The notes under the pieces were generated by a model that made no database searches, was not told the DNA's origin, and was given only the letters and a program-made list of their open reading frames with translations. Below, one piece after another: positions 1 through 6,550 of a stretch of 12,020 nt of DNA (the first letter of the stretch is position 1; each line of letters starts with the position of its first letter). Where the stretch lies: contig JASIBM010000384.1 in the NCBI GenBank assembly GCA_030045175.1, positions 1 to 12,020 on the forward strand. The letters are read 5' to 3'. The stretch comes from Streptosporangiaceae bacterium. GTDB lineage: Bacteria > Actinomycetota > Actinomycetes > Streptosporangiales > Streptosporangiaceae. A program made the position numbers and the translations under genes.

Positions 1-686
1 TCATGCGCGGCCGCGATGGCCGGAGCGAGGTCACGTACCTCGCCGCTGGCACCGGGGTACTGCAGCAAGATCCCGAACAGCTCGCCCTCCGGCTGCGCCG
101 CGATCAGCTCGGGCGTCACCTCGCCGGTCACCAGGGCGATGCCCAGCGGGGCGGCCCTGGTGGCGAGCACGGCCAGGGTCTGCGGCAGGCAGTCGGAGTC
201 GGCGAGGAAGATCGTGCCCCGGCCGGTGGCCCGGCGCGCCAGCGTCATGGCCTCCGCGGCGGCGGTCGCCTCGTCGAGCATCGACGCGCCGGCCACCGGC
301 AGCGCCGTCAGGTCCTCGATCATCGTCTGGAAGGTAAGCAGCGCCTCAAGCCGGCCCTGCGAGATCTCCGGCTGGTACGGCGTGTAGGCGGTGTACCAGG
401 CCGGGCTCTCTAGCACGTTCCTGCGGATCACGGGCGGAGTTATCGTGCCGTAGTAACCCAGGCCGATCATCGATGTCAGCACCTGGTTGCTGGCCGCGAT
501 GCGGCGCAGCTCGGCGAGCGCCTCGTCCTCCGTCAGCGGGGCTGGCAGGCTGAGCGGCTTGCCTGAGGCGAGCCCGGCCGGCAGCGCGGCCGCGGTCAGC
601 TCGTCGAGCGAGGCGTAGCCGATCGAGGCGAGCATGTGCTGCTGCGCGGCCTGATCGGGGCCGATGTGCCGGCTGGCGAAGGTCAC
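1..686 (-). CDS. gcvP: Glycine dehydrogenase (decarboxylating), P protein, N-terminal part
   Basis: This is the PLP-dependent P protein of the glycine cleavage system, which decarboxylates glycine and passes the aminomethyl group to the lipoyl arm of GcvH. About 228 N-terminal residues are in the window; the rest, including the PLP-binding lysine, lies beyond the left edge. The translation opens with MTFASRHIGPDQ, the usual N-terminus of the family, followed by segments typical of the GDC-P N-domain (GYYGTITPPVIRRN, YTPYQPEISQGRLE, LDEATAAAEAM). The GTG start at 684-686 is chosen because GGAGG (692-696) lies five bases upstream and the family N-terminus begins exactly there. A glycine riboswitch precedes it, so expression should rise with glycine. 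No gcvT or gcvH is visible nearby. Identification is firm; the symbol gcvP (gcvB in mycobacteria) follows family usage. Confidence 0.96.
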   Translation of the reverse strand, partial: MTFASRHIGPDQAAQQHMLASIGYASLDELTAAALPAGLASGKPLSLPAPLTEDEALAELRRIAASNQVLTSMIGLGYYGTITPPVIRRNVLESPAWYTAYTPYQPEISQGRLEALLTFQTMIEDLTALPVAGASMLDEATAAAEAMTLARRATGRGTIFLADSDCLPQTLAVLATRAAPLGIALVTGEVTPELIAAQPEGELFGILLQYPGASGEVRDLAPAIAAAH

Positions 687-764
687 CGGAGCCTCCTGGC
701 GTTTTCGGGTCAGCCGCGGGCGGGTTGCGCCCGCGTTCCCCCTCTGTCGCTGCGCCGGCTCCAG
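686..764 (-). promoter_or_regulatory. Candidate riboswitch expression platform: anti-Shine-Dalgarno pairing
   Basis: Between the aptamer and gcvP, the minus-strand segment CUGGAGCC (764 to 757) can pair over eight positions, one of them G-U, with GGCUCCGG (693 to 686). The second segment covers the last two bases of the GGAGG ribosome-binding site, the spacer and the first base of the GTG start. Closing this helix would hide the translation start. This is seen by eye only; no folding calculation was done. Confidence 0.4.
715..735 (-). other. Seven-base-pair GC hairpin in the gcvP leader
   Basis: CGCGGGC (735 to 729 on the minus strand) and its complement at 721 to 715 form a seven-pair stem with a seven-base loop. 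It lies between the two strands of the proposed anti-Shine-Dalgarno helix and could stack within it. It is not followed by a U-run, so a classical intrinsic terminator is unlikely. Confidence 0.5.
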
Positions 765-775
765 AGCGGCCTGTC

Positions 776-861
776 CCGTCCGGTCCCTGCTGCCTGAGAG
801 GTTCCGGGGAGGTTTGCCCCTTCGGCGCCGCGCGCTCACGGCGCGGACTCTCCCAGACGGT
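776..861 (-). promoter_or_regulatory. Glycine riboswitch (single visible aptamer) upstream of gcvP
   Basis: Read on the minus strand, this stretch has the conserved glycine aptamer core in order: CUGGGAGAGUCC (about 856-845), GCGCCGAAGGGGCAAAC (about 828-812), CUCUCAGGCA (800-791) and GGACCG (786-781). CCGUC at about 860-856 and GACGG at 780-776 can close the P1 stem. It lies between the merR stop and the gcvP start, about 90 nt upstream of the GTG. Glycine riboswitches ahead of gcv genes are established in Streptomyces as activators of glycine cleavage. Only one aptamer core is seen here, whereas many members of the class are tandem. Confidence 0.93.
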
Positions 862-878
862 TTCACTGGCCGGTCTAA

Positions 879-907
879 AGCCTACCTGAGCCTGGCGACG
901 CCTTCGA
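879..907 (-). promoter_or_regulatory. gcvP: Candidate promoter for the riboswitch-gcvP transcript
   Basis: On the minus strand, TCGAAG (907-902) and TAGGCT (884-879) lie 17 bases apart, a reasonable -35/-10 pair for a housekeeping sigma factor. Initiation near position 872 would place the aptamer about 10 nt into the transcript, which suits a riboswitch. The -35 is weak. The promoter lies in the short gap after the merR stop. Confidence 0.45.
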
Positions 908-926
908 TGATGTCCGCGGCGCTCAG

Positions 927-1547
927 TCAGCTCAGCCTGCGGGCGCGGCGGGCCGCGAGCTCATCCGGGCTTCGCGATCGCCCGTCCGCGGCCGAACCCG
1001 CCTCGGCGGCACTGGCAGGCAGTTCGGCGAGCGTCCCCTCGACCTCTTGCCAGACCCGGCCGAGCGCGATGCCGAACACGCCCTGGCCGCCTTGCAGCAG
1101 GTCCACCACCTCGTCCGGCGAGGTGCAGGCGTACACGCTGGCACCGTCGCTCATGAGGGTGACCTGGGCGAGGTCGGTCGTCCCGTGCTCGCGCAGGAAG
1201 TTGACAGCCGACCTGATCTGCTGAAGCGAGATGCCGGCGTCGAGCAGCCGCTTGACGACGCGCAGCACCAGGATGTCGCGGAAGCCGTAGAGCCGCTGCG
1301 AGCCTGACCCCCTGGCGGGCCTGACGCTGGGCTCGACCAGCCCGGTCCTCGCCCAGTAGTCGAGCTGGCGGTACGTGATCCCGGCCGCGGCGCAGGCGGT
1401 CGGACCGCGATACCCGACGTGCTCTGGCGCTGGCGCGCACTCATCATCGAAGAGCAAGCCCTGCTGGTCAGCGGCTCGCTGCGCGGAGCCCTCAGCGGCA
1501 CGCTGTGCCGCGTCCCGTGCGGCGGGATCGCCCCTTGTTACCGCCAC
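927..1547 (-). CDS. MerR-family transcriptional regulator (Rv1830-like)
   Basis: This 206-residue cytoplasmic DNA-binding regulator is the second MerR protein of the conserved GarA/FtsR/DUF151/MerR/gcvP block. The winged helix-turn-helix covers about residues 44-115: YRGPTACAAAGITYRQLDYW, then ARTGLVEPS, then SQRLYGFRDILVLRVVKRLL with the ligand-proximal ISLQQIRSAV segment. A charged Ala/Arg/Gln-rich tail of about 40 residues precedes it, and the C-terminus carries no recognised ligand domain. GTG at 1545-1547 is preferred because GGAGG lies five bases upstream; an in-frame GTG at 1571 would add eight residues but has no ribosome-binding site. A good promoter at 1602-1631 suggests it can be transcribed apart from DUF151. 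Family assignment is firm; its regulon cannot be read from the sequence. Confidence 0.88.
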   Translation of the reverse strand: MAVTRGDPAARDAAQRAAEGSAQRAADQQGLLFDDECAPAPEHVGYRGPTACAAAGITYRQLDYWARTGLVEPSVRPARGSGSQRLYGFRDILVLRVVKRLLDAGISLQQIRSAVNFLREHGTTDLAQVTLMSDGASVYACTSPDEVVDLLQGGQGVFGIALGRVWQEVEGTLAELPASAAEAGSAADGRSRSPDELAARRARRLS

Positions 1548-1601
1548 GCCCACCTCCGGCCGGGCTCGCACTGGTGCGGCGTCACCGGGTACATGTCTGG
1601 C

Positions 1602-1631
1602 ACGTTAGGCCCGTGCTGGTGACCTCGTCAA
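1602..1631 (-). promoter_or_regulatory. Promoter for the second merR gene
   Basis: On the minus strand TTGACG (1631-1626) and TAACGT (1607-1602) are separated by 18 bases, close to an actinobacterial SigA-type promoter. Predicted initiation near 1595 leaves a leader of about 50 nt before the GTG at 1547. This is the best promoter-like pair seen in the minus-strand block. Confidence 0.55.
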
Positions 1632-1649
1632 CGATCTGGCCCGGCGCGT

Positions 1650-1693
1650 CGCGCCTGTCAAGTAGCGCCGGCGCCCCGCGCCTGTCAAGTAGC
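1650..1693 (-). repeat. 17-bp direct repeat, 27-bp period, each copy carrying TTGACA
   Basis: The 17-base sequence CGCGCCTGTCAAGTAGC (plus strand) occurs at 1650-1666 and 1677-1693. On the minus strand each copy contains the consensus -35 hexamer TTGACA. The first copy in the transcription direction overlaps the last codons and the TGA stop of the DUF151 gene; the second lies just downstream. No convincing -10 follows either copy at 16-19 bases. Confidence 0.75.
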
Positions 1694-2161
1694 ACTGCCG
1701 AAGTCTTCTGGAGTGATGTTGTCGAGGAACTCGCGGAACTTCTCGACCTCATCCTCCTGCTCATGCTCGTCGGGGATGGCCACGCCCGCTTCGTCGAGTA
1801 TGTCGTCGTTGGCGAATATCGAGCTACCTGTGCGCAAGGCCAGCGCGATCGAGTCGGACGGCCGCGCGCTAACCGTCGCTCCGTTGGAGAAGACCAGGTC
1901 GGCGAAGAAGATCCCATCCCGCAGCGCGGTGATGTTGACCTGCTTCAGCTCGATGCTCAGCGCCTGAAGGATGTCACGCATCAAGTCATGGGTGAGCGGG
2001 CGAGCAGGAACCATGCCCTGCTGGGCGAAGGCGATCGCGGTCGCCTCCATGGGCCCGATCCAGATCGGCAGGTACCGCTCGCCGTCGGTCTCCTTGAGCA
2101 GCACGATGGGCTGGTTCGTGGGCATCTCGACGCGGACGCCAACGACCTCCATCTCCTTCAC
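1685..2161 (-). CDS. DUF151 / bifunctional nuclease family protein (Rv1829-like)
   Basis: This is a 158-residue member of the DUF151 family, for which bifunctional nuclease activity has been reported in plants; its bacterial role is not settled. The family is recognised by MEVVGVRVEMPTNQPIVLLKE at the N-terminus, YLPIWIGPMEATAIA, the HDLMRDIL helix, FFADLVF and SARPSDSIALALR, followed by an acidic C-terminal tail of about 35 residues with EVEKFREFLDNITPEDF. The GTG start at 2159-2161 has GGAG five bases upstream; the ATG at 2152 lies directly against AAGGAG and is a worse choice. It sits between ftsR and the second merR gene, the order found in mycobacteria and corynebacteria. It lies 139 nt downstream of ftsR, enough for its own promoter, but none stands out. 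Confidence 0.92.
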   Translation of the reverse strand: MKEMEVVGVRVEMPTNQPIVLLKETDGERYLPIWIGPMEATAIAFAQQGMVPARPLTHDLMRDILQALSIELKQVNITALRDGIFFADLVFSNGATVSARPSDSIALALRTGSSIFANDDILDEAGVAIPDEHEQEDEVEKFREFLDNITPEDFGSAT

Positions 2162-2300
2162 CGCGACTCCGTCCTCACCTGCGCCTCATGTCAGCCTTGT
2201 TCCCATGTCGCGCCTACTGCATTCCCTTGCCAACGTACACCCCCTGCCGAGATGAGCAGGCACTTGCGGGGTGCGCTTCCGCCGCGCCCGTTCGGCCCGC

Positions 2301-3047
2301 TCATGCCGTAGCACTCGCGGCGCCGTGGCTGCTCACGCCCGATCGCTGCGCCTGCGCGCCGGCGCCGGCCGCGCCAGGGTCAAGCCCCGGCAGCCCGGCC
2401 TCGGCCAGCGCGGATTCCAGCATGGCGCGATGCAGCCGGAGCAGTAGCGCGGCTATCTCGCGCGCCTTCTTGCCCGCCGCTTCCGCCGACCCCGGGCTGC
2501 GCTGGCGCAGGGCCGGGGCGACCAGCTGCTCGATCAGCGCCACCTCGCGGTCGGCCGCAGTCATCGACACCCGCAGGTGCCTGGCCTGCACCCCGTGCGG
2601 CGCGAGCGCGCCGACCGCCGCCGCGACGGCGACGGCGTCCTGGCGGTACAGCCTGCCCACGCGGTGGATCAGGCCGTGCTCCTCGAGCTCGGCGAGCTGC
2701 CCGTCGTCGATGCCCGCCGCCTCGATGAGGTCGCGCCTGCTAACCATCTCCGTTGCCCCGGCCCCTCGGGACCCGCCGGGGTCCTTCGACGCATCCCGCT
2801 GCTCCAGGCGTTCCTTGATGACCCGCAACGGCAGGTACTGATCTCGCTGCGCGGTCAGGATGAAGCGGAGCTTGTCCACGTCCGCCGGGCCGAACCGGCG
2901 ATAGCCAGATGGCGAGCGAGCCGGGCTGATCAGGCCCTCGGACTCGAGAAAACGGATCTTTGAGACGCTGATGTCAGGGAATTCCGCCCGAAGCTCGACA
3001 AGCACCTCGCCAATGCCGAGATACGCCCGCGCGAACTGATCGTTCAT
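2301..3047 (-). CDS. ftsR: MerR-type cell-division regulator FtsR (Rv1828-like)
   Basis: This 248-residue DNA-binding protein is orthologous by sequence and gene order to Rv1828 of Mycobacterium and FtsR of Corynebacterium, where it controls ftsZ expression. The MerR winged helix-turn-helix spans about residues 9-80: YLGIGEVLVELRAEFPDISV, then SKIRFLESEGLISPARSPSG, YRRF, and a second helical part ending LRVIKERLEQ. A linker of about 20 residues (ASKDPGGSRGAG) leads to a second helical domain with DLIEAAGIDDGQLAELEEHG and YRQDAVAVAAAV, resembling another wHTH-like fold. The C-terminus is Ala/Gly-rich. The ATG at 3045-3047 begins where the family does; the longer open frame upstream overlaps garA. 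It starts 16 nt after the garA stop, so the two are almost certainly cotranscribed. Its Shine-Dalgarno is weak (GGGACGGGG), which suggests coupling to garA. Confidence 0.9.
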   Translation of the reverse strand: MNDQFARAYLGIGEVLVELRAEFPDISVSKIRFLESEGLISPARSPSGYRRFGPADVDKLRFILTAQRDQYLPLRVIKERLEQRDASKDPGGSRGAGATEMVSRRDLIEAAGIDDGQLAELEEHGLIHRVGRLYRQDAVAVAAAVGALAPHGVQARHLRVSMTAADREVALIEQLVAPALRQRSPGSAEAAGKKAREIAALLLRLHRAMLESALAEAGLPGLDPGAAGAGAQAQRSGVSSHGAASATA

Positions 3048-3063
3048 CCCCGTCCCGTGCGCC

Positions 3064-3882
3064 TTACCTGGCGCTGTCGGCGTGCGGCCGGTGGCCTTGC
3101 AGGAAGACCAGCCGGAACTTCCCGATCTGGACCTCGTCGCCACCGCTGAGCGCGACCTCGTCGATCCTGTCCCTGTTCACGTACGTGCCGTTCAGGCTGC
3201 CGACGTCACGGACGGCGAACCTGCCGCCCCGCCGGTAGAACTCGGCGTGCCGCCTGGACACGGTCACGTCGTCGAGGAAGATGTCGCTGTCGGGGCGACG
3301 GCCCACCTCGGTGACGTCGCTGTCGAGCAGGAACCTGCTGCCCGCGTTTGGCCCGCGCTTGACGACGAGCAGGGCGGTGTTCGGCGGCAGCGCCTCCACC
3401 CCGTCGACGTCGGCCGGCTGGTCGTCGGCAGCCTCAGCCTCCGCGACCTCGACGGCCGTGAAGATCATCGACGTGGTCTCGCCCGCGCTGGGCCGGTCGG
3501 CCGCGACCCCGCTCAGGGCCGTGCCGCACTGCGAGCAGAAGCGGAAGCTCTCTGAGTTGGACTCGCCGCAGACAGGGCAATAGACGCTGGGCATCTGACT
3601 GCCTAGCCTCCCACTCATCGGTCGCGCGGAACTGACCGTCTGGACATCGCCGCGCGCGCCGGCCCGCGCGACGTCGCGTTGCGCGTTCCACGCTACCTGC
3701 GGCTGGCGCCGCTGGTCCATCCGCCACGCACTCTCCGCGCTGGCCCGGGGAGGCCCGCCCCCGGAACCCCCCGCGGCGCTAGCCCGGGGGGACGACCCCC
3801 CTGAACCCCCCGCGGCGCTGGCCGAAGGGCCGGCCGGCCGGGTCGCTACCGGCGCCCGATTTCGACGCCTCCGCCAGATCAC
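3064..3882 (-). CDS. garA: GarA/OdhI-family FHA protein with N-terminal zinc ribbon
   Basis: GarA/OdhI proteins bind and inhibit 2-oxoglutarate dehydrogenase (and in mycobacteria glutamate dehydrogenase) until Ser/Thr kinases phosphorylate an N-terminal ETT motif, which then folds back onto the FHA domain. This 272-residue protein is far longer than mycobacterial GarA (about 160). In order: a basic start (VIWRRRRNRAPVATRP); an Ala/Gly/Ser tract at about 25-50 built from 13-residue repeats; a zinc ribbon with Cys102, 105, 116 and 119; the phospho-switch ETTSM at 135-139; and an FHA domain at about 170-262 with GR at 194-195, SRRH at 209-212 and LNGTY at 230-234. The GTG at 3880-3882 is chosen for its strong GGAGGTGG site; an internal ATG at 3594 would start just before the zinc ribbon. 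The frame stays open upstream of the chosen start but lacks a ribosome-binding site there. Confidence 0.87.
   Translation of the reverse strand: MIWRRRRNRAPVATRPAGPSASAAGGSGGSSPRASAAGGSGGGPPRASAESAWRMDQRRQPQVAWNAQRDVARAGARGDVQTVSSARPMSGRLGSQMPSVYCPVCGESNSESFRFCSQCGTALSGVAADRPSAGETTSMIFTAVEVAEAEAADDQPADVDGVEALPPNTALLVVKRGPNAGSRFLLDSDVTEVGRRPDSDIFLDDVTVSRRHAEFYRRGGRFAVRDVGSLNGTYVNRDRIDEVALSGGDEVQIGKFRLVFLQGHRPHADSAR
3740..3820 (-). repeat. 39-bp GC-rich tandem repeat inside garA (two units plus start of a third)
   Basis: Units begin with CTGGCCCG or CTAGCCCG at 3740, 3779 and 3818 on the plus strand, exactly 39 bases apart; the third diverges after a few bases. Each full unit contains runs of C with CCGGAACCCCCCGC or a close variant. 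In garA each encodes 13 residues (ASAAGGSGGSSPR and ASAAGGSGGGPPR). The same unit forms the array at 11877-12020. Confidence 0.9.
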
Positions 3883-3886
3883 GCTG

Positions 3887-3894
3887 CCACCTCC
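3887..3894 (-). promoter_or_regulatory. garA: Strong ribosome-binding site deciding the garA start
   Basis: GGAGGTGG (minus strand, 3894 to 3887) precedes the GTG at 3882 by four to seven bases, depending on the pairing register. It is the best Shine-Dalgarno in this frame and supports the long form of the protein that includes the repeat tract. Confidence 0.7.
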
Positions 3895-3991
3895 GACGGT
3901 CCGCCGCTCGGTCCAGGTCTCCTGGGCGGCCCGGCGGACAACCACGTAATGCTGGCAATTGTCGCACGCCCGGACGGTGCCGCGCCGGCCT

Positions 3992-6508
3992 TCAGTCCGA
4001 CCCGCGCCGCTCGCGGCCGGCCTGCTCGACCACAGTAGCCCACTCATCAAGCAGCGCCTGGGCGCTGTCGCCATCGGCTGCCTCGGCCCACAGCCAGGTG
4101 ACGGCCTGGGTGGTGTCCGGCAGCACGAGAGCCCAGCCGCCGTCCGGCTCGATCACCCTGACCCCGTCCGTGGTGTCGATCTCCCTGCTACCCGCCGCCT
4201 CGACGATCCGCCGCATCACGCTGCCCTTAGCCGCCCACGGGGTAGGAACCGAGCGGCGGAGCAGGTACGCGGCCGGGATCCTGGCGTGGATCTGGCTCAA
4301 CGTCAGCCTGGTCCGCGCGACCAAGCCGATCAGCCTCGTGAACGCGGCGATCCCGTCCAGCGACCTGGCGAACTCGGGAACCACGAAGCCGCCGCGGCCG
4401 TCGGCGGCGAAGATCACGTCCTTGGCCGCGGTCGCCTCGTACAGGCCATGCGGCGACGTGGGCGTCCAGCCGACCTCGACGCCGTGAAACCTGCACACCT
4501 GCTCGGCCACCCGCGTCGTGGTGACCGGCAGGGCCACCCGGCCGGACCGCCGCTCGGCGGCGACCAGGTCGAGCACGACGAGCAGCGCCCGGTCGTCGCT
4601 GACCAGGCCGCCCCGGTCATCGATCAGCGTGATCCGCTCGCCGACGGGGTCGAACCGCACGCCGAACGCGGCGCGGGATGAGTACACAAGCTCGGCGAGC
4701 CTGTGCACGTCCGCCCTGATCTGGGCGACCGACTGGGTCGGCGTCGCCTCGTCGAGCCGGTTGTTCACCGTCAGCACGTCCACGCCGATCCGGCCGAGCA
4801 GGCCGGGCAGCACGAGCGACGCGGTGCCGCCCGCGCAGTCGGCGACCACCTTGAGCCTGGCGTCCCTGACGCCGGTCATGTCGACGCAGCGCAGCAGCTC
4901 GGCCGTGTACGCCTCGATGACCCTGGGCGGATAGGTGAGCTCGGCGATCTCCCCTGGGAACGCCCGCCGGTACTCCTGCCGCGAGAACACCCGCTCAAGC
5001 TTGCGCTGGACCGCCTGGGAGAGGTCGGCGCCGTGCTCGTCGAGGAAGATGATGTCGATGGACTGCGGGTCGCCAGGGGTGGTGCGCATCGCGATGCCGC
5101 CGCTGCACTCGCTGCGCGCGGTCTCGAACCTCGCCACCGGGAGCGGCTGGGCCTCGAGGTCGACCACGTCGATCGCGCTCGCGTTCAGCGCCCCGTGCAC
5201 CGCGCGCTTCAGCGCCCTGGCCGCCCGCGACACGTCACGCGACGTGGTGACGGCCGAGCCCTTCCGCAGCGTCGTGGCGTAGGCGCTGGCGAGCCTGACG
5301 CACAGCTCCGGGGTGATCTCGACGTTCACCAGGCCCGAGACGCCGCGGGGGCCGAACAGCGTGCGCTGGCCGCGCGACTCCCAGATCACGCTCGTGTTGA
5401 CGACGGCGCCTGCCTCGATGGTCTTGAACGGGTAGACCTTGACCCCGGCGGACACGTAAGCCTCCGCCTCGATCACGCACTCGTCCCCGACGACCGCGCC
5501 CTCCTCGATCCTGGCCGAGGCCATCACGTCGGTGTTCTTGCCGACGACGCAGCCGCGCAGGGTGGAGCCGACGCCGACGTAGACGTTGTTGTGCACGACC
5601 GCGCGGTGCAAGAACGCGCCCTCCTTGACCACCACGTTGCTGCCGACCACGGTGTACTCGCGCAACTGCGCCCCGGCCTCGATCTTGGCGTAGTCGCCGA
5701 TGCACAGCGGGCCCGTCAGGATCGCGTCGGGATCCACGTCGGCCCCCTCGGCCACCCAGACGCCAGGCAACAGCTCGAATCCGTCGATATCCGCCCCGAC
5801 CTTGCCGGACAGCACGTCGGCCTGCACCTTGTGGTACGCCTCGTGGGTGCCGACGTCCTCCCAGTACCCGTCGGCCACCCAGCCGTAGACCGGCGCGCCG
5901 CGGTCGAGCAGCGCCGGGAACACGTCAGCCGACCAGTCGACCACCTCACCGGCCCTGACGTGCGCGAGCACCTCGGGCTCTATCACGTAGATGCCCGTGT
6001 TCACCGTGTCCGAGAAGACCTGACCCCAGGTGGGCTTTTCCAGGAAGCGCTGGATCCTGCCGTCCTCGTCGGCGATCACGATGCCGAACTCAAGCGGGTC
6101 GGGCACCCGCGCGAGCGCGACGGTCACCAGCGCGCCGCTGTCCTTGTGGAACCTGACCAGGTCGGACAGGTCTATGTCGGTGAGCGCGTCGCCGGAGATC
6201 ACCAGGAACGGCGCGTCGCGCAGCGCGGCCTCGGCGTTCTTGACGCTCCCCGCCGTGCCCAGCGGGATGTCCTCGGTGGCGTACTGCAGGCTCATGCCCG
6301 ACTCTTCGCCGTCGCCGAAGTAGTTGCGCACCATCGAAGCGAGGAACTGCACCGTGACGATCGTCTCGTCGAAGCTGTGCTTGCGCAGCAGCCTGAGCAC
6401 GTGCTCCATGATCGGCTTGTTGACCACCGGCAGCAACGGCTTGGGCTGGTTGGCGGTCATCGGCCGCAGCCTGGTTCCCTCGCCGCCTGCCATGACTACG
6501 GCCCTCAC
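3992..6508 (-). CDS. manC: Mannose-1-phosphate guanylyltransferase fused to a degenerate phosphomannomutase-like domain
   Basis: The N-terminal part should make a nucleotide sugar, most likely GDP-mannose, for glycans or glycolipids. Residues 1-235 are a nucleotidyltransferase domain with GGEGTRLRPMT at 8-18, the KPLLPV sugar-phosphate loop and GDALTDID at 106-113. Residues about 250-380 are left-handed beta-helix hexapeptide repeats. Residues about 390-838 follow the phosphohexomutase fold, but each catalytic loop is altered: TTPGDP replaces TASHNP, FDPVGER (629-635) replaces the metal-binding DGDGDR, ADGRGGF (712-718) replaces the GExSGH sugar loop, and LPDTTQA (796-802) replaces RPSGTEP. 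Mutase activity is therefore improbable. GTG at 6506-6508 is preferred since it opens the family N-terminus (MRAVVMAGG) and has AGGGAG ten bases upstream. It follows cls by 42 nt, as SCO1388 follows SCO1389. Exact nucleotide and sugar specificity is inferred. Confidence 0.85.
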   Translation of the reverse strand: MRAVVMAGGEGTRLRPMTANQPKPLLPVVNKPIMEHVLRLLRKHSFDETIVTVQFLASMVRNYFGDGEESGMSLQYATEDIPLGTAGSVKNAEAALRDAPFLVISGDALTDIDLSDLVRFHKDSGALVTVALARVPDPLEFGIVIADEDGRIQRFLEKPTWGQVFSDTVNTGIYVIEPEVLAHVRAGEVVDWSADVFPALLDRGAPVYGWVADGYWEDVGTHEAYHKVQADVLSGKVGADIDGFELLPGVWVAEGADVDPDAILTGPLCIGDYAKIEAGAQLREYTVVGSNVVVKEGAFLHRAVVHNNVYVGVGSTLRGCVVGKNTDVMASARIEEGAVVGDECVIEAEAYVSAGVKVYPFKTIEAGAVVNTSVIWESRGQRTLFGPRGVSGLVNVEITPELCVRLASAYATTLRKGSAVTTSRDVSRAARALKRAVHGALNASAIDVVDLEAQPLPVARFETARSECSGGIAMRTTPGDPQSIDIIFLDEHGADLSQAVQRKLERVFSRQEYRRAFPGEIAELTYPPRVIEAYTAELLRCVDMTGVRDARLKVVADCAGGTASLVLPGLLGRIGVDVLTVNNRLDEATPTQSVAQIRADVHRLAELVYSSRAAFGVRFDPVGERITLIDDRGGLVSDDRALLVVLDLVAAERRSGRVALPVTTTRVAEQVCRFHGVEVGWTPTSPHGLYEATAAKDVIFAADGRGGFVVPEFARSLDGIAAFTRLIGLVARTRLTLSQIHARIPAAYLLRRSVPTPWAAKGSVMRRIVEAAGSREIDTTDGVRVIEPDGGWALVLPDTTQAVTWLWAEAADGDSAQALLDEWATVVEQAGRERRGSD

Positions 6509-6550
6509 TGTCGCCAGGCTCCCTTCAAGCACGCAATCACGCCCGCCGCG

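Noticed and set aside
687..775. Second glycine aptamer downstream of the first
   Set aside because: No second copy of the GGGAGAG, GGGGCAAAC-like or CUCUCAGGC core could be found in the leader.
3883..4074. Longer GarA N-terminus containing CDNCQHYVVV
   Set aside because: The frame is open and the CxxC is tempting, but it has no ribosome-binding site and runs back into the 3' end of manC, while the GTG at 3882 has a strong GGAGGTGG.
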